A stretch of 35,153 nt of DNA, from positions 1 through 35,153 of the forward strand of contig WTHD01000395.1 of assembly GCA_011523265.1 (NCBI GenBank). Reading direction: 5' to 3'. The notes beneath the pieces are model-generated. The model was not told the DNA's origin. It was given only the letters and a program-made list of their open reading frames with translations, and did no database searches. The stretch comes from Candidatus Binatota bacterium. GTDB taxonomy: Bacteria; Desulfobacterota; Binatia; Bin18. Shown one piece after another: positions 1 to 9,770 of this stretch (its first letter is position 1; the number at the start of each line of letters is the position of its first letter). The translations under genes were made by a program, and so were the position numbers.

Positions 1-2036
1 GCTTCACCCGGCCCCCTTCTTCTCCCTCTTTCCCCGCTGATGTCGGTCTCCGTGAGGGGACGAGTGGTGAAGGGATAGGGGCGAGCGGGAAAAAGCGCGG
101 CAAGAAGCGGAAGGTTATCCGCAGCGCCGAGTCGCTCGATGTCCAAGAGCGAGAAGCACACGTCGCGCGAGGGGCCAAAAAGAAGCGGCTCCTGCCGGGT
201 AAAGAGCAGCGGCAGACCGAAATTACGGTTCCCAAGGCCAGCAAGCGGGTTGTGCGGATATCCGAAGTGATTACCGTCGGAGATCTCGCTCACAGTCTGG
301 GGGTCAAGGTTGGAGAAGTCATCAAAAAGCTGATGAGCCTTGGGGTCATGGCGACCATCAATCAGGTGCTCGATCATGATACGGCCTCGCTCGTGGCCGC
401 GGACTTCGAATATACGGTCGAGAATGTGGCTTTTGATGCGGAGTCTGTCCTGGAAGACGAGCACGAAGCCTCAGAAGATGATGGCGCGCTTGAGCCGCGA
501 CCGCCGGTGGTGACCATCATGGGGCATGTCGACCATGGGAAAACGTCACTGCTGGATAAGATTCGACAGACGAATGTCACCGACCACGAACAGGGCGGCA
601 TTACCCAACACATCGGGGCCTATAATGTGCCGGTCGAAGGCCGCAGCGTGACGTTTCTTGACACCCCAGGCCACGAGGCATTTACGTCTATGCGCGCGCG
701 TGGCGCCAAGGCAACGGATATTGTGACGCTGGTGGTGGCTGCGGACGATGGGGTCATGCCCCAGACCGTTGAGGCCATTAATCACGCCCAGGCAGCCGAG
801 GTGCCCATCATCGTGGCGGTGAACAAAATAGACAAGCCAGGAGCAGACCCCGAACGGGTCAAGCGCGAGCTGATGTCCCAGGGCCTGGTCGCAGAGGATT
901 TGGGCGGGGATATTATTTTTGCTCCGGTGTCCGCTCTCACCGGAGAGGGGATTGCGCATCTCTTGGAGATGCTGACTCTCCAGGCTGACATCATGGAACT
1001 GCGCGCCAATCCGAACAAATTTGCTCGTGGGGTCATTGTGGAAGCCCAGCTCGACCGGGGTCGTGGGGCGGTCGCCACGGTACTGATACAAGAGGGACAA
1101 TTGAAAGTCGGCGATCCCTTTGTGTGCGGTACGGAACATGGCCGGGTCAGGGCCATGATTGATAGTCGGGGCCAGAAGGTAAAAATTGCCCTTCCGTCCA
1201 TGCCGGTCGAGATTCTTGGCCTGACCGGAGTACCTGAAGCCGGGGATATGTTTGTCTCCCTGGGTGATGAAGCCAAGGCGCGTCAGATCGCAGACTACCG
1301 GACAGAGAAGCGGCGTGAGACGGAATTGACGAAGAGTAGTCGGACCTCGCTCGAAGACTTTTACCAACAGGCCCAAGCCGGAGAAGTGCAGGAGCTTCGG
1401 GTGATTATTAAAGCCGATGTCCAGGGCTCGGCCGAAGCCGTACGGGATGCGCTGACCCGGTTGTCTACCGACGAGGTGAAGCTGACCGTGCTCCACGCCT
1501 CTGTTGGTGGTATCTCCGAATCCGACGTCCTGCTCGCCTCAGCCTCGAAGGGCATTATTATCGGCTTTAATATCCGCCCCGAGATCAAGGCGGCTCAGTT
1601 GGCGGACCGGGAGGGTATTGAGCTGCGATTGTACGGCATTATTTATGATGTCATTGCCGATGTCCGGGCGGCCATGGAGGGCATGCTCGCCCCGACCTAT
1701 AAAGAAAACCCGCTCGGTCGAGCGGAAGTCCGGGAGGTCTTTTCGGTTTCAAAGATCGGTATGGTTGCCGGCTGCATGGTGGTCGAAGGTGGAGTCACGC
1801 GCGGGGCTCAGGTTCGGGTTGTCCGTGATCACGTGGTGGTCCACACCGGACGTCTCTCGACGCTGCGTCGATTCAAGGACGACGTCCGCGAAGTCTCGGC
1901 CGGAACGGAATGCGGGGCCAGCGTCGAGAATTTTCAGGATGTCAAAGTCGGCGATGTCTTGGAGGTGTATGAGCTCGAAGAAGTCGCACGGCGCCTCGAA
2001 CCACGCCCTCAGGAAGTGGAACAGCACGCGTCATAG
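1..2036 (+). CDS. infB: Translation initiation factor IF-2 (5' end off window)
   Basis: IF-2 is the GTPase that places initiator fMet-tRNA on the 30S subunit and promotes subunit joining. The frame is open from base 3, so the gene starts upstream of the window; a GTG at 252 is only an internal codon. Residues encoded before it form the basic linker typical of IF-2 (Lys/Arg-rich, ending [16 protein letters not shown]), followed by the IF2-N subdomain. G-domain motifs are clear: GHVDHGKT (G1), [10 protein letters not shown] (G2), DTPGHE (G3), NKID (G4) and SAL (G5). Domains II, III and the C-terminal fMet-tRNA-binding domain follow to the TAG stop. It heads a same-strand block with ylxP, rbfA, truB, rpsO and pnp, the classical nusA-infB operon order, so nusA is expected just upstream. 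Identification is certain; only the N-terminus is missing. Confidence 0.97.
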   Translation, partial: FTRPPSSPSFPADVGLREGTSGEGIGASGKKRGKKRKVIRSAESLDVQEREAHVARGAKKKRLLPGKEQRQTEITVPKASKRVVRISEVITVGDLAHSLGVKVGEVIKKLMSLGVMATINQVLDHDTASLVAADFEYTVENVAFDAESVLEDEHEASEDDGALEPRPPVVTIMGHVDHGKTSLLDKIRQTNVTDHEQGGITQHIGAYNVPVEGRSVTFLDTPGHEAFTSMRARGAKATDIVTLVVAADDGVMPQTVEAINHAQAAEVPIIVAVNKIDKPGADPERVKRELMSQGLVAEDLGGDIIFAPVSALTGEGIAHLLEMLTLQADIMELRANPNKFARGVIVEAQLDRGRGAVATVLIQEGQLKVGDPFVCGTEHGRVRAMIDSRGQKVKIALPSMPVEILGLTGVPEAGDMFVSLGDEAKARQIADYRTEKRRETELTKSSRTSLEDFYQQAQAGEVQELRVIIKADVQGSAEAVRDALTRLSTDEVKLTVLHASVGGISESDVLLASASKGIIIGFNIRPEIKAAQLADREGIELRLYGIIYDVIADVRAAMEGMLAPTYKENPLGRAEVREVFSVSKIGMVAGCMVVEGGVTRGAQVRVVRDHVVVHTGRLSTLRRFKDDVREVSAGTECGASVENFQDVKVGDVLEVYELEEVARRLEPRPQEVEQHAS

Positions 2037-2123
2037 CCGGGACAGGGGAAAGCGGCGGGGTGGGGTGCCCAGGCAGGGTGGTCTGCTGCCCGGTCGTTTC
2101 CGTGCCCTATCAGGAGGTGGCCG

Positions 2124-2411
2124 ATGGTTGTGGGCGTGCTTCGACTGATCCTCTACTGTCATGCGAGTCATTCCCTCAAGGAGAAACGTGGCGTTGTTCG
2201 GAAGATCAAGAGCCGCGTCCGGAACGAGTTCAACGTTTCTATCGCAGAGTACGCCGAGCAAGACCAGTGGCAAACAATGGCTCTGGCGGTCTGCCAAGTC
2301 GGCTCTGATCACGCCTATGTTGAGGGCGCCTTACAGGCGGTGACGAATTTTATTGAACGGCTGCACGTCGCTGAGCTGGGTGAAACTCAGGTCGAGATTC
2401 TCCATTACTAG
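2124..2411 (+). CDS. ylxP: DUF503/YlxP family protein
   Basis: Protein of 95 aa matching the small DUF503 (YlxP-like) family by its start MVVGVLRLILYCHASHSLKEKR, here split as MVVGVLRLIL then SLKEKRGVVRKIKSRVRN, and by VAELG-type C-terminal residues. Full length for the family. The ATG at 2124 is preceded by a good ribosome-binding site (CAGGAGG, about 6 nt upstream). Genes of this family sit between infB and rbfA in many bacteria, as here, which suggests a role in ribosome assembly or translation; the biochemical function is not established. The 87-bp gap after infB contains a short GC-rich stretch (GCGGCGGGGTGGGGTG) resembling the GC-rich repeat family found elsewhere in the window. Confidence 0.88.
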   Translation: MVVGVLRLILYCHASHSLKEKRGVVRKIKSRVRNEFNVSIAEYAEQDQWQTMALAVCQVGSDHAYVEGALQAVTNFIERLHVAELGETQVEILHY

Positions 2412-2420
2412 AAGATTGAT

Positions 2421-2768
2421 ATGCCTGTCCGTCGTCCTGAACGGGTGAGCGGTCTGCTCCTCCACGCGATTGCCGATATTGTCTTACGGGAAGTGAAAGA
2501 CCCCAGAGTCAGCGGGGTAACCGTGACTGCCGCGACCCTGAGCCCCGACCTCCGCCTGGCGCGCATCTTCGTGCGGACCCTCCAGGACGAAACCCGTGCG
2601 GAGGCCCTGGCCGGTCTCCGGAGTGCGGCTGGCTATATCCGCCGTCAGGTGGCAGCCCGTTTGCAACTCCGCTACACCCCCACGCTGGAATTTCTCTATG
2701 ACACGACCCTGGATGAGGTCAACCACCTGGAAAATCTTTTTCATCAAATAAAACAGGAAGACCGCTAG
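2421..2768 (+). CDS. rbfA: Ribosome-binding factor A
   Basis: RbfA is a KH-fold protein that binds immature 30S subunits and helps late 16S rRNA maturation. The 115-aa product has the family features: N-terminal RRPERVSGLLLHAIADIVLRE, the KDPRVSG motif followed by VTVTAATLSPDLRLARIFV, and the C-terminal RYTPTLEFLYDTTLDE segment. Its length is typical. It starts 10 nt after the ylxP stop. Its TAG stop shares one base with the GTG start of truB (TAGTG at 2766-2770), indicating translational coupling in one operon. Confidence 0.95.
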   Translation: MPVRRPERVSGLLLHAIADIVLREVKDPRVSGVTVTAATLSPDLRLARIFVRTLQDETRAEALAGLRSAAGYIRRQVAARLQLRYTPTLEFLYDTTLDEVNHLENLFHQIKQEDR

Positions 2769-3652
2769 TGGCCGGACCTGATGGTCTCCTCCTCATCGAC
2801 AAGCCACCAGGGCCGACGTCTGCGGAGGTTGTCCGTATTCTCAAAAAGGCGCTGCAGGTCAAAAAAATCGGTCATCTCGGGACGCTTGACCCCTTTGCCA
2901 GTGGCCTGCTGCCCATCTGTCTGGGGGCCGGAACCAAACTCTCGCAGTTCCTCATGGCCGAACAGAAGTCCTATGCCGGAACGCTGCAACTCGGCGTCGA
3001 GACCGATACGCTCGACTGCACCGGGACGGTCACCCGCACGGCGTCTGTTCCAGCCTGCACCCCGACGCAGCTGAGAAAGATCGAGCAGCGGTTTATGGGC
3101 GATTACTGGCAGACTCCGCCGATGTATTCCGCGCTCAAGCGAAAAGGGGTCCCGCTGTACAAACTGGCCCGGCAAGGCATTGAGGTGGAGCGCGAGCCCC
3201 GTCGGGTGCATGTGTCCCACCTCGCTCTGACGCTCGGAGAGCCGCACGCCATTCATTTTTCTGTCTCGTGCTCAAAGGGGGCCTATATCCGGGTCCTGGC
3301 CGCCGATATAGGAGTGGCTCTGAACAGTCTTGCCCATTTGACGAGTCTCCGTCGGACGGCTTTTGGTGCGTTCACCCTCGACCAGGCCATCCCGCTCTCT
3401 CAGGTCCAGAGTCTCCAGCCGGGACAGCCGTTGCCCCTGCTCTCATCAGCCCAGGCGACCCAGTCCTACCGGACTTTTGTGGTATCAGCCCCGGAGGCGG
3501 CGCTCATCCGGCACGGACAGCAGGCTTTTTTACGGACACTGCCCGCAGCCCAGGCCACAGGCGAGACGGCCCGGATTCTGAGCGCGGAGCGTGAATTGAT
3601 TGCCATTGTTACCGCCGAGCAGGAGACCTGGAAGCTGGCCCGGGTATTCTAA
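2768..3652 (+). CDS. truB: tRNA pseudouridine(55) synthase
   Basis: TruB converts U55 of the T-loop of most tRNAs to pseudouridine. The 294-aa protein begins with [17 protein letters not shown] and has the catalytic-Asp motif [12 protein letters not shown] near residue 40, then [15 protein letters not shown] and the [15 protein letters not shown] segment, all family hallmarks. A C-terminal PUA-like region (about 220-294) is present, with low similarity as usual. Start is GTG at 2768, overlapping the rbfA stop by one base. It lies between rbfA and rpsO as in most proteobacteria. Confidence 0.96.
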   Translation: MAGPDGLLLIDKPPGPTSAEVVRILKKALQVKKIGHLGTLDPFASGLLPICLGAGTKLSQFLMAEQKSYAGTLQLGVETDTLDCTGTVTRTASVPACTPTQLRKIEQRFMGDYWQTPPMYSALKRKGVPLYKLARQGIEVEREPRRVHVSHLALTLGEPHAIHFSVSCSKGAYIRVLAADIGVALNSLAHLTSLRRTAFGAFTLDQAIPLSQVQSLQPGQPLPLLSSAQATQSYRTFVVSAPEAALIRHGQQAFLRTLPAAQATGETARILSAERELIAIVTAEQETWKLARVF

Positions 3653-3653
3653 C

Positions 3654-3681
3654 TTTACACTAGGAAAACAGCGTGTTAAAA
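3654..3681 (+). promoter_or_regulatory. Candidate promoter upstream of rpsO
   Basis: TTTACA (3654-3659), 16 nt, then TTAAAA (3676-3681) lie in the AT-rich 73-bp gap between truB and rpsO, a local drop from the GC-rich surroundings. In many bacteria rpsO-pnp has its own promoter within the infB operon, which fits. Sequence-only prediction. Confidence 0.4.
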
Positions 3682-3725
3682 ACGAAAAGAATAATCAAGG
3701 AGTAAGGAAGAAAGAAGGAAGACTT

Positions 3726-3992
3726 ATGCAGGAGGCTGAACAGAAAAGCGAAACCATCAGTCAGTTTCGGGTGCACGACAAGGATACGGGATCACCCGAA
3801 GTCCAAATTGCCATTCTGACCAAGCGGATCGTCCACCTCACCGAGCATTTCAAAACCCATAAAAAAGACCACCTCTCTCGGCGCGGCCTGCTCAAAATGG
3901 TGGGTCGTCGCCGCCGTTTGCTCGACTACCTGCGGAGTAAGGATATACAGCGCTATCGCAGTATGCTCCAACGCCTCGGCTTGCGACGCTAG
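3726..3992 (+). CDS. rpsO: 30S ribosomal protein S15
   Basis: S15 binds 16S rRNA helices 20-22 and nucleates the 30S platform. The 88-aa product has the diagnostic core [36 protein letters not shown], and [11 protein letters not shown], ending in LQRLGLRR. The frame is open further upstream (to 3600), but the ATG at 3726 gives the normal S15 length and has a purine-rich ribosome-binding site (GAAGGA, about 7 nt upstream). It is followed after 90 nt by pnp, the conserved pair in which S15 and PNPase mRNAs are processed together. Confidence 0.97.
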   Translation: MQEAEQKSETISQFRVHDKDTGSPEVQIAILTKRIVHLTEHFKTHKKDHLSRRGLLKMVGRRRRLLDYLRSKDIQRYRSMLQRLGLRR

Positions 3993-4039
3993 GTCAAGGT
4001 TCCCATTTTTGTTGTCCGTTATTGTGGAGAGAGTAATCG

Positions 4040-4064
4040 CTGCGTCGTCAGGACCCTGGCGCAG
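4040..4064 (+). promoter_or_regulatory. Hairpin in rpsO-pnp spacer
   Basis: CTGCG at 4040-4044 pairs with CGCAG at 4060-4064, with an inner CAGG/CCTG pairing. The hairpin ends 18 nt before the pnp start codon. In E. coli a stem-loop in the same spacer is the RNase III site through which PNPase autoregulates its mRNA. This one is shorter and may serve a similar role; that is inference from position. Confidence 0.35.
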
Positions 4065-4082
4065 AAAACGTTGAAGGAAGAC

Positions 4083-6176
4083 ATGTATAAAAAGATCGAA
4101 ATGGAATACTACGGCCGCCCGCTGTCCATTGAAACCGGGCGTCTTGCTAAACAGACGAGTGGCGCAGCCCTCGTCCAATACGGGGAAACCGTTGTCCTAG
4201 TGACCGCGGTGGCGTCAGATGCACCGCGTGAGGGGATCGACTTTTTCCCTTTGACCGTTGACTACCAAGAGCGAACCTATGCCGCGGGAAAAATTCCCGG
4301 TGGATTTTTTAAGCGGGAAGGGCGTCCGGCAGAGCGAGAGGTCCTCACCTCACGGATTGTAGACCGGGCGATTCGGCCGCTCTTCCCCAAGGGCTTTGCC
4401 TGTGAGACCCAGCTTGTTGCGTCGGTCCTGTCGGTCGATCGAGAAAACGATGCCGACACCCTGGCCCTCATTGGCGCCTCTGCGGCCTTGCACGTCTCCG
4501 ATATCCCTTTTGGGGGGCCAATCGCCGGCGTACGGATTGGACGCTTACACGGAGAGTTGGTGGTCAATCCGTTGCAGAGCCAATTCCAGGACAGCGATAT
4601 TAACCTGTTTGTTGCTGCTGGCCGGGATGCCATTGTCATGGTTGAGGGCGGCGCGCGCATAGTCTCTGAAGAAGACATGCTTGAGGCACTGTTCCTTGCT
4701 CAGGAAGCCGCGGCTCCGGTTCTCGACGTGCAGGACGAACTTGTTCGGGTCGCCGGAAAGCCAAAACGACAGTTCGCGGAGCCCGCGACTGATACCGAGC
4801 TGGCTGATCGTGTTCGGGCCGCAGCGACCCAAAAGCTCAGTGCGGCTCTGACGATTGCGGCTAAACTGGAGCGTGGGGCTGCCATCAAGTCCGCCAAGAA
4901 GGAAGCGACTGAGGCGCTCGGGGAAGAGTTCGCCGAGCGAGGCGGGGAGGTTGCAGAAGCCCTGGAAAAGCTGACTGGCGAAATCATGCGCACGGCGATT
5001 GTTGACAAGAGCCAGCGCGTAGATGGGCGCGGATTGACCGACGTTCGTCCTATTTCGTGCGAGGTCGGCATGCTGCCCCGAACGCATGGCTCGGCCCTTT
5101 TCACACGGGGCGAAACACAGGCCCTGGCGGTTGCGACGCTGGGTACATCCGCAGACGAGCAACGGGTGGATGCTTTGATCGGTGAGCAGTACAGGAAATT
5201 CATGCTGCATTACAACTTCCCGCCTTTCAGTGTGGGGGAAGCACGTCCGATGCGGAATCCCGGACGGCGAGAGATTGGGCACGGCGCCCTTGCTGAACGG
5301 GCACTGCTGGCCGTTCTCCCGGCGGGAAATGAATTCCCCTATACTATCCGGGTCGTGTCGGAAATTCTGGAATCCAACGGCTCTTCCTCCATGGCCACCG
5401 TGTGTAGCGGCGCGCTGTCGCTGATGGACGCTGGCGTCCCCATTGTGGCCCCGGTCGCTGGCATTGCGATGGGGCTGATCAAAGAAGGAGAAGAGGTTCG
5501 GATTCTCAGCGATATTCTCGGTGACGAGGATCATCTGGGCGATATGGACTTCAAGGTTGCGGGCACGGCCGACGGGATTACCGCCCTCCAAATGGATATC
5601 AAAATTGCCGGTGTCACGCGTGAGATTATGCGCCAGGCCCTCTACCAGGCCCGTGACGGGCGTTTGCACATTCTTGGGAAGATGGCCGAGTCGCTCGAAA
5701 CGCCGCGCGAGCAGGTCGCCGAACATGCCCCGCGGATACTGACCCTGAAAATCAAGCCGGATAAAATTCGGGACCTGATTGGTCCAGGCGGCAAAATGAT
5801 CCGCTCCATTGTCGAAGAGACCGGAGTCAAAATTGACGTCGAAGACGACGGCACGGTGTCTATTGCCTCCTCCGACGGGGACTCCATGGACCGGGCGATC
5901 AGCAAAGTCGAGGCGGTCACCGCGGATGCGGAGATCGGCAAGCTCTACACCGGAACGGTCAAGAAGGTGGTCGATTTTGGGGCTTTTGTCGAAATCCTGC
6001 CTGGGAAAGAAGGGCTGGTCCACATCTCCCAGCTTGCGCCTGAGCGGGTGCGGCAGGTGACCGATATTGTTGACGAAGGGGACGAGATTACCGTTAAAGT
6101 CCTTGAGATCGATCGGCAGGGAAAAATTCGTCTCAGTCGGCGTGAAGCCCTGGCAGAGCAGGACGCGGCACGTTAG
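4083..6176 (+). CDS. pnp: Polyribonucleotide nucleotidyltransferase (PNPase)
   Basis: PNPase degrades RNA 3'-5' by phosphorolysis, as part of the RNA degradosome in many bacteria. The 697-aa product has all domains: RNase PH-like 1 ([13 protein letters not shown] near residue 75), an alpha-helical linker (about 210-300), RNase PH-like 2 with [12 protein letters not shown] and the catalytic-region [20 protein letters not shown], a KH domain ([16 protein letters not shown], about 560-615) and an S1 domain ([20 protein letters not shown] to the end). An in-frame TTG at 4071 is possible, but ATG 4083 is preferred: it has AAGGAA 5 nt upstream and gives the usual start [19 protein letters not shown]. 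The length is normal. It follows rpsO as expected. Confidence 0.97.
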   Translation: MYKKIEMEYYGRPLSIETGRLAKQTSGAALVQYGETVVLVTAVASDAPREGIDFFPLTVDYQERTYAAGKIPGGFFKREGRPAEREVLTSRIVDRAIRPLFPKGFACETQLVASVLSVDRENDADTLALIGASAALHVSDIPFGGPIAGVRIGRLHGELVVNPLQSQFQDSDINLFVAAGRDAIVMVEGGARIVSEEDMLEALFLAQEAAAPVLDVQDELVRVAGKPKRQFAEPATDTELADRVRAAATQKLSAALTIAAKLERGAAIKSAKKEATEALGEEFAERGGEVAEALEKLTGEIMRTAIVDKSQRVDGRGLTDVRPISCEVGMLPRTHGSALFTRGETQALAVATLGTSADEQRVDALIGEQYRKFMLHYNFPPFSVGEARPMRNPGRREIGHGALAERALLAVLPAGNEFPYTIRVVSEILESNGSSSMATVCSGALSLMDAGVPIVAPVAGIAMGLIKEGEEVRILSDILGDEDHLGDMDFKVAGTADGITALQMDIKIAGVTREIMRQALYQARDGRLHILGKMAESLETPREQVAEHAPRILTLKIKPDKIRDLIGPGGKMIRSIVEETGVKIDVEDDGTVSIASSDGDSMDRAISKVEAVTADAEIGKLYTGTVKKVVDFGAFVEILPGKEGLVHISQLAPERVRQVTDIVDEGDEITVKVLEIDRQGKIRLSRREALAEQDAAR

Positions 6177-6192
6177 TGGTGCAGAGCACCAC
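6176..6192 (+). promoter_or_regulatory. Perfect hairpin at the pnp stop codon
   Basis: GTGGTGC (6176-6182), a 3-nt AGA loop, and GCACCAC (6186-6192) form a perfect 7-bp stem that begins on the last base of the pnp stop codon and lies 18 nt before dut. No T-run follows, so it is not a typical intrinsic terminator. It could be an mRNA-stabilising or processing structure. Confidence 0.45.
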
Positions 6193-6209
6193 CGAGGGGG
6201 CCCCATCGG

Positions 6210-6689
6210 GTGAGCGCACAGATTGTCGTTCCCATTACGCGCGTACGCCAGGATGAACTGGGCGAGCCAGCGATCCCGCTCCCTCGGTATATGACCCCCG
6301 GCTCTGCCGGGATGGATATTGCCGCCGCTCTTACGGACACCGTCGTCCTTGCCCCTCTCCAACGGTCCGTGATTCCAACCGGATTCGCCCTCGCCCTGCC
6401 GCAGGATTACGAAGCCCAGGTTCGTCCCCGGAGCGGACTCGCCCTGCGCCAGGGGCTGACCATCCTGAATGCTCCCGGAACGATAGACGCCGACTATCGG
6501 GAAGAGGTCAAGGTCTTGCTCATTAACCTGGGCGACAAACCGGTCGAGGTTAAACGGGGCGACCGCATCGCCCAGCTCATTATCGCTCCGGTGGCCCGGG
6601 CCCGTTGGACAGAAGTCGATGCGCTCGGCTCCACGCAGCGTCACGGCGGGTTTGGTCATACCGGCACGGCAGCCCGCACGGACAGTTGA
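6210..6689 (+). CDS. dut: dUTP diphosphatase (dUTPase)
   Basis: Dut hydrolyses dUTP to dUMP, keeping uracil out of DNA and feeding dTMP synthesis. The 159-aa trimeric-type dUTPase shows the conserved motifs in order: [10 protein letters not shown] (1), [13 protein letters not shown] (2), [14 protein letters not shown] with the catalytic Asp (3), GDRIAQLII (4), and a C-terminal RHGGFGHTG (5; usually RGxGGFGSTG). Start is GTG at 6210, with GAGGGGG about 9 nt upstream. An N-terminal extension of roughly 20 residues precedes the standard start of the fold. The TGA stop overlaps the -35 element of the following tRNA promoter. Confidence 0.94.
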   Translation: MSAQIVVPITRVRQDELGEPAIPLPRYMTPGSAGMDIAAALTDTVVLAPLQRSVIPTGFALALPQDYEAQVRPRSGLALRQGLTILNAPGTIDADYREEVKVLLINLGDKPVEVKRGDRIAQLIIAPVARARWTEVDALGSTQRHGGFGHTGTAARTDS

Positions 6690-6713
6690 CTCTCGGCTGA
6701 GGTGTGGTAGGCT
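6686..6713 (+). promoter_or_regulatory. Promoter of tRNA-Gly(GCC)
   Basis: TTGACT (6686-6691), 16 nt, then TAGGCT (6708-6713), 24 nt before the mature tRNA 5' end. It resembles strong stable-RNA promoters. A dyad GGCTGAG (6696-6702) / CTCAGCC (6712-6718) overlaps it and could also be a weak dut terminator. Confidence 0.6.
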
Positions 6714-6737
6714 CAGCCCCTGAATATTGCGCTCAAC

Positions 6738-6811
6738 GCGGGTGTAGCTCAGCTGGCTAGAGCGTGTGCTTGCCAAGCACAAGGTCGCCGGTTCGACCCC
6801 GGTCACCCGCT
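6738..6811 (+). tRNA. tRNA-Gly(GCC)
   Basis: A 74-nt cloverleaf: acceptor GCGGGTG pairs with CACCCGC, anticodon stem TGTGC/GCACA encloses the loop TTGCCAA with anticodon GCC at 6772-6774, and the T-arm is GCCGG-TTCGACC-CCGGT. The discriminator base is T; CCA is not encoded. It lies between dut and polA on the same strand. Confidence 0.96.
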
Positions 6812-6837
6812 TTCTTCTCTCCTGCCGCAGTTGCGTT

Positions 6838-9534
6838 GTGACACCAGTATCCACTCCCGTTTTCCTCGTTGATGGACAGTCGTACATCTACCGTGCCTTT
6901 TACGCGGTACGGGATCTGACCAACGCTCAGGGATTTCCAACCAACGCCATCTTCGGTTTTGTGAATATGCTCCAGCGCATTCATGCGGAGCACGCCCCTA
7001 GCCATCTCGGCATGGTTTTTGACTCCCCAGGAAAGAATTTTCGCCACGACATCTACCCGCAGTATAAGGCCAACCGGACCACAATGCCGGATGAGCTGCG
7101 GGTGCAGATCCCCCGCATAAAAGAGGTTGTCCAAGCCTATAATATTCCTATTCTTGAACTTGCCGGTTACGAGGCTGATGACATTATCGCCACCCTGGCG
7201 ACGCGCTGGGGGCGAGACGGCGCGGAGGTGGTCATTGTCTCCGGGGATAAGGATCTGATGCAGCTCGTCTCGGAGCGAGTCAGCATGCTCGATACCATGC
7301 GGGACCGGCGCATCGGCCCTGCCGAAGTGCAGGCAAAATTCGGCGTCGAGCCGGGACGCGTTGTCGAGGTGCAGGCTTTGATGGGCGACGCCACCGACAA
7401 TATCCCTGGAATCCCCGGCGTTGGTGAGAAGACCGCGATCAAGCTGATCACGCAGTGGCAGAATTTGGAGAGCGTACTGCAGCACGCCGCCGAAATCAAA
7501 GGCAAGCTTGGCCAGCGTATCCGGGAGCACGCCGAATTGGCGCGCCTGTCAAAAACGCTGGCGACCCTCAGACAGGATGTACCCTTGCCCCCGGCGCTTG
7601 AAGACCTGGCGCTGTCAGCGCCAGACCACGAGCGTTTACACGAGCTGTTCACCGAGTTTGAGTTCCGTCGCTTCCTGGCCGATTTGGACACCGACTGGGA
7701 GTTTTCCCTGGCCGATGAACGCGCCGCGCCGACGGAACCCCCCGGTGTCTATGAGTCTGTGCGCACCGCGCAACAGCTCGACTCGCTCGTCGCCCGTATT
7801 CAGGCAGCCACAACCTATTGCCTCGATACGGAAACGACGGCGCTCAACCCGCTCGATGCGGAACTGGTGGGCGTTTCGCTGGCGATCGAAGAGCGGCAGG
7901 CCTGGTATATTCCGGTTGGACACCGCTCGGACGATGCCGCCCCCCACGTACCGCTCGACAAGACGCTCGCCGCACTCCGCACGCTTTTTGCCGACCCCTC
8001 GTTGACCCTCATCGGTCAGAACCTGAAATATGACCTGATGGTCTTGGCCAACTACGGCCTGCACTCGCACAACCGCCTGGCTGACACCATGCTGGCCTCG
8101 TATCTCCTCAACCCGACGCAGCGCCACAACCTGAATGACCTGGCGCAAGAACATCTGGGCTACACCATGGTCTCGTATGAGGACGTGACCGATGGCGCCA
8201 AAAAGAATTTTGCCGATGTGTCGGTCGAGGACGCCACGCGCTACGCCGGGGAGGACGCGGATATGACCCTCCGGCTGGCTCACCGTTTGTTTCCCCAGGT
8301 CACACAAGAAGGCATGGACAGCCTGTTCGCCGATATTGAAACCCCGCTCGTGCAAGTGCTGGCCCACATGGAACGGACCGGGATGCGGGTGGACACCGCC
8401 GTGCTGGCGCGCCTGTCTGAGGAATTCGGGCAACAGCGGGACCGGCTCGAAGCGGAAATCCACGCCATGGCCGGAGAGCCGTTTAATATCGCCTCCCCCA
8501 AGCAGCTCCAGTCCATCCTGTTCGAGAAGCTTGGACTGCCGCGCGGCAAAAAGACCAAGACGGGATCGTCCACCGATTCATCCGTACTTGAACGTCTGGC
8601 CGAAGAATATCCCCTGCCGGAGAAGATCCTGGCCTACCGGAGCTTCGCCAAACTCCAGAGCACCTATGTTGACTCCTTGCCCAAGCTCATCCGGGCGGAC
8701 ACCGGTCGCGTACATACCTCGTTTAATCAGACTGTGACGGCGACGGGCCGACTGTCTTCCAGCAATCCGAATTTGCAGAATATTCCCATCCGGAGTGAAG
8801 AGGGCCGGCGCATCCGCACGGCCTTTGTGCCGGAACCCGGCTGGCGCCTCCTCTCCGCCGACTACTCCCAGATTGAGCTGCGCCTCCTCGCCCACCTGAG
8901 CCAGGACCCCGTCCTGGTCGAATCCTTTCACAAAGGTCAGGACGTCCACGCCCGCACCGCGGCGGAGATTTTTGAGACCTCCATAGATGCGGTTTCGAGC
9001 GACCAGCGGCGTGAGGCCAAAACGATTAATTTCGGTCTGATCTACGGCATGGGAGCGCGGCGACTGGCGCGGACTTTACGCATTCCCTTCAAGACCGCCC
9101 AAGCCTATATCGACCAGTATTTCAGCCGCTACGGCGGCATTAAGACCTATATGGACGGCACGCTGGCCGGCGCCCAAGAGCGCGGCTATGTCTCGACGCT
9201 GTTCGGTCGCCGGCGCTATGTCCCGGACCTGGGGAGCAAAAGTCCGCAACTGGCCAGCGCAGCGGAACGGATCGCCATCAACACACCCATCCAGGGCACG
9301 GCGGCCGATCTGATCAAGGTCGCCATGGTCACCATTGCCCGCCAGCTCGACCAGCAGGGGCTCCAGACGCGCATGCTCCTCCAGGTGCACGACGAGTTGT
9401 TATTCGAGGTGCCGGACTCCGAGCTTGAGCGGATACAGGCCCTGGTCCGCGAGAGCATGGAGGGGGTGATGGCGCTCAACGTTCCGCTCCGTGTTGATGT
9501 CGGCGTGGGCGGCAATTGGGCCGAGGCCCATTAG
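6838..9534 (+). CDS. polA: DNA polymerase I
   Basis: Pol I fills gaps and removes RNA primers during replication and repair. The 898-aa protein has the 5'-3' exonuclease domain (1-300; FLVDGQSYIYRAFYA, GYEADDIIATLA, GDKDLMQLV), a 3'-5' proofreading domain with intact catalytic residues (DTET at 330-333, IGQNLKYDLM, YAGEDADMT), and the polymerase domain (SADYSQIELR with Asp675, the O-helix RREAKTINFGLIYGMG, QVHDELLFEV with Asp852). Proofreading therefore looks functional, unlike in Taq-type enzymes. The frame is open back into the tRNA gene, so the start is set by homology: GTG at 6838 begins MTPVSTPVFLVDGQ. There is no clear ribosome-binding site before it. Confidence 0.95.
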   Translation: MTPVSTPVFLVDGQSYIYRAFYAVRDLTNAQGFPTNAIFGFVNMLQRIHAEHAPSHLGMVFDSPGKNFRHDIYPQYKANRTTMPDELRVQIPRIKEVVQAYNIPILELAGYEADDIIATLATRWGRDGAEVVIVSGDKDLMQLVSERVSMLDTMRDRRIGPAEVQAKFGVEPGRVVEVQALMGDATDNIPGIPGVGEKTAIKLITQWQNLESVLQHAAEIKGKLGQRIREHAELARLSKTLATLRQDVPLPPALEDLALSAPDHERLHELFTEFEFRRFLADLDTDWEFSLADERAAPTEPPGVYESVRTAQQLDSLVARIQAATTYCLDTETTALNPLDAELVGVSLAIEERQAWYIPVGHRSDDAAPHVPLDKTLAALRTLFADPSLTLIGQNLKYDLMVLANYGLHSHNRLADTMLASYLLNPTQRHNLNDLAQEHLGYTMVSYEDVTDGAKKNFADVSVEDATRYAGEDADMTLRLAHRLFPQVTQEGMDSLFADIETPLVQVLAHMERTGMRVDTAVLARLSEEFGQQRDRLEAEIHAMAGEPFNIASPKQLQSILFEKLGLPRGKKTKTGSSTDSSVLERLAEEYPLPEKILAYRSFAKLQSTYVDSLPKLIRADTGRVHTSFNQTVTATGRLSSSNPNLQNIPIRSEEGRRIRTAFVPEPGWRLLSADYSQIELRLLAHLSQDPVLVESFHKGQDVHARTAAEIFETSIDAVSSDQRREAKTINFGLIYGMGARRLARTLRIPFKTAQAYIDQYFSRYGGIKTYMDGTLAGAQERGYVSTLFGRRRYVPDLGSKSPQLASAAERIAINTPIQGTAADLIKVAMVTIARQLDQQGLQTRMLLQVHDELLFEVPDSELERIQALVRESMEGVMALNVPLRVDVGVGGNWAEAH

Positions 9535-9711
9535 GCGGCGGTGGTCCTCGTGCTGTTTGCTCGCTGACATCGGGTTCCGTCCCTTTTGAGGTGGAATATC
9601 CCGGTCACGTGGCAGGATAGGAGAACGGCAAAACCCCGTCAAATAGATGCTGGCTCGTGGGGCGATACTGCTGCTGTGCGTTTTTTATACAGGTGATATG
9701 CTGGAGAAAAT

Positions 9712-9751
9712 ATGGCTTGTTTGGCCTATTTCAAAAGGCTAACATAGCCAT
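9712..9751 (+). promoter_or_regulatory. Palindromic operator and promoter of the vapB-type/vapC operon
   Basis: Two 16-nt arms, ATGGCTTGTTTGGCCT (9712-9727) and AGGCTAACATAGCCAT (9736-9751), match 12 of 16 as an inverted repeat around an 8-nt spacer. The dyad ends 19 nt before the antitoxin ATG. A plausible promoter lies inside it: TTGTTT (9717-9722), 17 nt, TAACAT (9740-9745). This is the expected arrangement for autorepression by the antitoxin-toxin complex; binding itself is inferred. Confidence 0.6.
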
Positions 9752-9770
9752 TTTAATAGGAGGGGTGTGA

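Noticed and set aside
6176-6192. Intrinsic terminator after pnp
   Set aside because: The hairpin is perfect, but no T-run follows and dut begins 18 nt later on the same strand.
6766-6837. Longer polA start inside the tRNA-Gly gene
   Set aside because: The extra residues come from tRNA sequence; homology begins at the GTG at 6838.
4545-6887. 780-codon open frame antisense to pnp and dut
   Set aside because: It mirrors the pnp codon pattern, has no domain, and pnp is unambiguous on the other strand.
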